Assembly (NCBI RefSeq): GCF_009811795.1
Contig: NZ_BLJE01000002.1
Location: 1,116,001-1,180,000 of the forward strand
Length of the DNA stretch: 64,000 nt
Source of the DNA: Litoreibacter roseus
GTDB taxonomy: Bacteria; Pseudomonadota; Alphaproteobacteria; Rhodobacterales; Rhodobacteraceae
Reading direction: 5' to 3'
The notes under the pieces: model-generated
Seen by the model: only the letters and a program-made list of their open reading frames with translations
Told to the model about the DNA's origin: nothing
Databases searched by the model: none
Part shown: piece by piece, positions 61,057 to 64,000 of the stretch
Numbering within the stretch: position 1 is the first letter of the stretch
Layout: each line of letters begins with the position of its first letter
Position numbers and translations under genes: made by a program

Positions 61057-61404
61057 ATGGTAAATAAACCTGAAACCCAAAAGCCAGCGAAAAGCGATGC
61101 GCCGCTGAGTGCGCTTGCGCAACTTCAGGAGGCTGGGTTCGGGAACATGCTGGGGCTGAGCACCGCGTGGATGGAAGCGCTGAATGATATGGGTGCCGAG
61201 ATGGCAACCTTCGTTGCAGAGCGGATCCGGGAAGACGTCAAAACTCAGCACGAAATATTGCATTGCAAGAACGTTGCCGAACTTCAGCACATTCAGGCGC
61301 AATTCGTCCAGAAGGCGATGGACCAGTATCAGGCCGAAACCGGCAAGCTGGTCGAGATGAGCACGCAAGCCTTCGCGAAGAACCGTGCGGATACCAGTAC
61401 CTGA
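61057..61404 (+). CDS. Phasin family protein
   Basis: A 115-residue amphipathic helical protein coating polyhydroxyalkanoate granules. The core GNMLGLSTAWMEALNDMGAEMATFVAERIREDVKTQHEILHCKNVAELQHIQAQFVQKAMDQYQAETGKLVEM is one long heptad-bearing helix typical of phasins. ATG at 61057 follows GGGAG. Convergent with the PHA synthase gene, with only 2 bp between the stops. Confidence 0.9.
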   Translation: MVNKPETQKPAKSDAPLSALAQLQEAGFGNMLGLSTAWMEALNDMGAEMATFVAERIREDVKTQHEILHCKNVAELQHIQAQFVQKAMDQYQAETGKLVEMSTQAFAKNRADTST

Positions 61405-61406
61405 GG

Positions 61407-63053
61407 TTACCCAAAGACATAGCGACCCGGTGCAATGTCGAGGGGATTAACGAGTGAAGAGCGGCGGTCTGCGGGCGCGCCGCTCAGGTTTTTCAGCCAT
61501 CCACCCCAATGAGGCCACCATGACCCGGCGCGTGGCATCTGCAGGTCGAACCAGTCCTCAGCTGTGACATGCCCGTCGCCCTCGGTCTTGTGGCCACACC
61601 GGAAATAGCGGCCGGGGTGACCCGGCTCTGACAGGATGCCGCCATTGTGCCCGCCATTTGTCAAAACGAACGTCACATCCGTGTCAGTGAGCAGCGAGAG
61701 ACGGTAGACCGACCGCCAGGGCGAGACATGATCCGTCTCGGTGCCCACGCAATAGATGGGACAACGAATATCTGTGAGCGCGACGGATGATCCATCGACT
61801 TTGAACCGGCCCTTCGCCAGATCGTTTTTCAGAAACAGACGCCGCAGGTACTCTGAATGCATCTGCGCAGGCATCCTTGTTGCATCCGCGTTCCACGCCA
61901 TCAACGGGTTGTCATGGGTGCGCTCGCCCAGCAGATAGTGCCGGATCACGCGGCTCCAGACCAGATCGTTGGAGCGCAGAAGTTGGAAGGCACCCGCCAT
62001 CTGATCCGCTTTCAGATAGCCCCGCGTGGCCATCATATCTTCCAGAAAAGCCACTTGGCTTTCATTGATGAAAAGGCCCAATTCACCGGGTTCAGAGAAA
62101 TCGACCTGCGAGGCAAGCAGGCTGATCGTGCGAAGCGTATCATCACCGTCCCGCGCCATGGCCGCAGCGGCAATCGCCAGCAACGTGCCCCCCAGACAAT
62201 AGCCGACCGCATGCAATCGTTCCGCGCCTCCGGCCTTGATCTTGGTGATCGCCGCGCGGATACCCAAATCGATGTAGTCCTGCATCGACAGGTTTGCGTC
62301 CGTATCATCCGGGTTCTTCCATGACAGGATGAAGACTTCGAACCCCTGATCGCGCAAAAACGCCACCAGAGAGCGTTGCGCCGTCAAATCCAGAATATAG
62401 TATTTCATGATCCACGCAGGCACGATCAGGATCGGCTCAGGATGCAACTTATCGGTGGTAGGGCGATACCGGATCAACTCGATCAGGTCATTGCGCAAAA
62501 TGACATCGCCCGGGGTCGTCGCCAGATCCTCACCTACCCGATAGGCGCTCGGCCGACGCGGGCAGTTTGACAGCAACCGATTGAAATCTTCGAGCCAGTA
62601 GCGCGCGCCCCGGATCAGGTTCTGGCCAAGCTCTTCTCGAGTCCGCTCATGCACCTGCGGGTTCGTGACCGCAAAATTGGCAGGCGACAGCATATCCAGC
62701 CATTGCCGCGCAGCGAAGTTCACGATCGCTGCGTGCTTCGGATCGACGCCGGGCATGTTCGTCGTGGCCGCGTCCCACCAGTTCTGCGTGGCGATGAACC
62801 CTTGCGCGAGGGCCTTGTAAGGGAAGGAAGCCCAAGTCGGATGGGCAAACCGCGGATCGGAGGAAATCTCCGGGGCGGGTTGGTGCGGCAAAGCCAGTTT
62901 GCGCAACTCAAGCATCTTGTCTGGGGATCCTGCCAGATGAAGCGCCCAATCCACATAGGCCGTTGCCAAAGCCGCAGGGGACAGCCCGCCTGTCATCTGA
63001 CCCAAAGCCGCGTGCCATGCGGGGTCGATCCGTAGGGGTTCGCGCTCAGTCAC
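61407..63053 (-). CDS. phaC: Poly(hydroxyalkanoate) synthase, class I PhaC-like
   Basis: A 548-residue enzyme polymerising 3-hydroxyacyl-CoA. The lipase-like box GYCLGGTLL with catalytic Cys286, the TETDHVSPWRSVYRL region with the Asp, and NGGHNGGI with the His form the triad. The N-terminal half has the PhaC domain (DPRFAHPTWASFPYKALAQ, about 66-84). It is slightly shorter than typical class I synthases. GTG at 63053 overlaps the stop of the adaptor gene (GTGA). Confidence 0.93.
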   Translation of the reverse strand: MTEREPLRIDPAWHAALGQMTGGLSPAALATAYVDWALHLAGSPDKMLELRKLALPHQPAPEISSDPRFAHPTWASFPYKALAQGFIATQNWWDAATTNMPGVDPKHAAIVNFAARQWLDMLSPANFAVTNPQVHERTREELGQNLIRGARYWLEDFNRLLSNCPRRPSAYRVGEDLATTPGDVILRNDLIELIRYRPTTDKLHPEPILIVPAWIMKYYILDLTAQRSLVAFLRDQGFEVFILSWKNPDDTDANLSMQDYIDLGIRAAITKIKAGGAERLHAVGYCLGGTLLAIAAAAMARDGDDTLRTISLLASQVDFSEPGELGLFINESQVAFLEDMMATRGYLKADQMAGAFQLLRSNDLVWSRVIRHYLLGERTHDNPLMAWNADATRMPAQMHSEYLRRLFLKNDLAKGRFKVDGSSVALTDIRCPIYCVGTETDHVSPWRSVYRLSLLTDTDVTFVLTNGGHNGGILSEPGHPGRYFRCGHKTEGDGHVTAEDWFDLQMPRAGSWWPHWGGWLKNLSGAPADRRSSLVNPLDIAPGRYVFG

Positions 63054-64000
63054 AACTCTGACCTCTCAACCAGATTGACACCGTCAGAAATTGCATCACT
63101 GGGATGGGTCACGACACGCTCGCCCAGCTCGAGGCCCGCCTCGACCTCGGTCCTCTGGCTGTTGCGGCGACCCAATGTGACAGAGCGAAGGGTGGCAACA
63201 CCATCATCCGCCACAAAGACCGCCCAGCTTTCGCCGTCGCGAAACACGGCGCTGAGCGGCACCTGCATGACATCCTCAGCGCGCCACTCCACAATCCTGA
63301 GAAACACGGAGAACCCGTCGCCCAGATGGGGGCGCTCTTCCTGTGGGCTGGTCAGGGTGAAGTATGCGTCTACGCGTTGCTCTTCGATCCCCAAGGCCGA
63401 CACCTTCGTGCGGGCCTTGGGGTCGATCCGATCAAGCTCGGCCTGCAGAACATCAGGCCCGCCCCACCGTTCCACATAGGCCAGCGCACCCGGATTGAGG
63501 CGGACCGCATCGTTTGACAGGATGTCGGCCACAAGCTCCAGATCCTCGGGGTCGCCAATGCTGACGAGCGGCGCCCCGATGGCGACCGGGCGCTGGCTCA
63601 TCGCGGACACCGACAGGATGACCCCGTCGGCAGGCGAAGTCAGTTCTATACAGCATTGCGCCGGCGTCGCGTCTGTTTCGGCCGGATCGATCAGACTTGC
63701 CCGCGCCCGCTCAATGGCGCCATCGGACATCTCAATCCGCGCAAGCGCAGCCTCTACCGCTGCCGTGGCCACCGCAAGTTTCTGGGTGTCGTCTTCCAGC
63801 CGCGTGACCGAAGCCACCCCGCGCGTCACCAAAGCCTTGGTCCGGTCCAGTTGCGTCTTCGCAAAGCTCGCTGTTTCTTCGGCTTGACGCAGATCCGCCT
63901 GCGCCACGTGACGGGCGGCCAGAGCTTCCTGCAGATCAGCCTCGGCCTGAAGGCGGGATCGCGCGTCCAGAAGGGCAGAAGACGAGGGCTGCACGACAGC
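63050..64000 (-). CDS. HlyD/RND-type periplasmic adaptor protein, 5' end outside the window
   Basis: The frame is open to the window edge. It contains a long coiled-coil hairpin (ARSRLQAEADLQEALAARHVAQADLRQAEETASFAKTQLDRTKALV), a lipoyl-like half motif (TSPADGVILSVSAMSQRPVAIGAPLVSIGDPEDLEL), and beta-barrel segments, the usual membrane fusion protein order. It bridges an inner-membrane pump to the outer membrane; the pump would lie upstream of this window. Its stop overlaps the phaC start by 4 nt. Confidence 0.88.
   Translation of the reverse strand, partial: AVVQPSSSALLDARSRLQAEADLQEALAARHVAQADLRQAEETASFAKTQLDRTKALVTRGVASVTRLEDDTQKLAVATAAVEAALARIEMSDGAIERARASLIDPAETDATPAQCCIELTSPADGVILSVSAMSQRPVAIGAPLVSIGDPEDLELVADILSNDAVRLNPGALAYVERWGGPDVLQAELDRIDPKARTKVSALGIEEQRVDAYFTLTSPQEERPHLGDGFSVFLRIVEWRAEDVMQVPLSAVFRDGESWAVFVADDGVATLRSVTLGRRNSQRTEVEAGLELGERVVTHPSDAISDGVNLVERSEL

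Noticed and set aside
1-64000. CRISPR arrays, tRNA or rRNA genes, insertion sequences and prophage genes
   Set aside because: No regularly spaced repeats, cloverleaf-like sequences, transposase motifs or phage structural genes were recognised on reading the window; a short tRNA could still have been missed without a search tool.

Overview
The window looks like a chromosomal stretch from a marine-type alphaproteobacterium of the Rhodobacteraceae (Roseobacter group). This rests on the high G+C, the many TRAP and sugar-acid genes, dense operons with ATGA or GTGA start/stop overlaps, a phasin/PHA synthase pair and a FixL/Fnr-style oxygen circuit. It is inferred from gene content only; no 16S or other marker gene is present. 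No tRNA, rRNA, CRISPR array, insertion sequence or prophage was seen.

Region 1 (1-11.7 kb) is housekeeping and fatty-acid metabolism. A MerR-led operon on the minus strand carries an acyl-CoA dehydrogenase, two small ORFs, a glutathione transferase, a small membrane protein and a thiolase cut by the window start. Next come a second MerR gene, two PaaI-type thioesterases with a MATE exporter, pyrD with a DUF952 gene, a periplasmic 5'-nucleotidase with a clear terminator, and a LysM protein.

Region 2 (11.7-35.3 kb) is a large sugar-acid catabolic island. One minus-strand block encodes an enolase-superfamily dehydratase, a D-2-hydroxyacid dehydrogenase, a fumarylacetoacetase-type hydrolase, an IlvD/Edd-type arabinonate-like dehydratase and an SDR. 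It fits non-phosphorylated breakdown of fuconate- or arabinonate-like acids. A divergent pair (HIBADH-family oxidoreductase, DenD-like dehydrogenase) and a GntR regulator follow. Then comes a ten-gene TRAP operon: dctPQM, UxaA-like dehydratase, Gfo/Idh/MocA, an AroE-like protein, a DAO-type oxidase, HIBADH, a DMT transporter and KDG kinase. It faces a uxaC plus UxuB/UxaB-type reductase pair, and two more Gfo/Idh/MocA genes close the region.

Region 3 (35.3-64 kb) is an oxygen-limitation and stress-survival island. It holds three universal stress proteins, CbpA/CbpM, the arginine deiminase operon with a YfcC-type carrier, Hsp20, an envelope protein, an M50 protease, three cation transporters, a phasin and a PHA synthase. 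Seven intergenic TTGA-N6-TCAA or near-consensus Fnr/FixK boxes sit in front of these transcription units. The same region encodes a Crp/Fnr regulator lacking the Fe-S cysteines, an OmpR-type response regulator, and a hybrid histidine kinase whose PAS domain closely matches the heme-PAS of FixL.

Embedded in region 3 (47.36-50.94 kb) is a small accessory patch of single-gene modules: a lipoprotein, a GNAT acetyltransferase and a retron-like reverse transcriptase. They are separated by decayed, mutually similar non-coding repeats. Just upstream of the reverse transcriptase is a compact structured region bounded by 8-nt complementary arms, a plausible msr-msd RNA. The oxygen regulon and this retron-like unit are the most interesting parts of the window.
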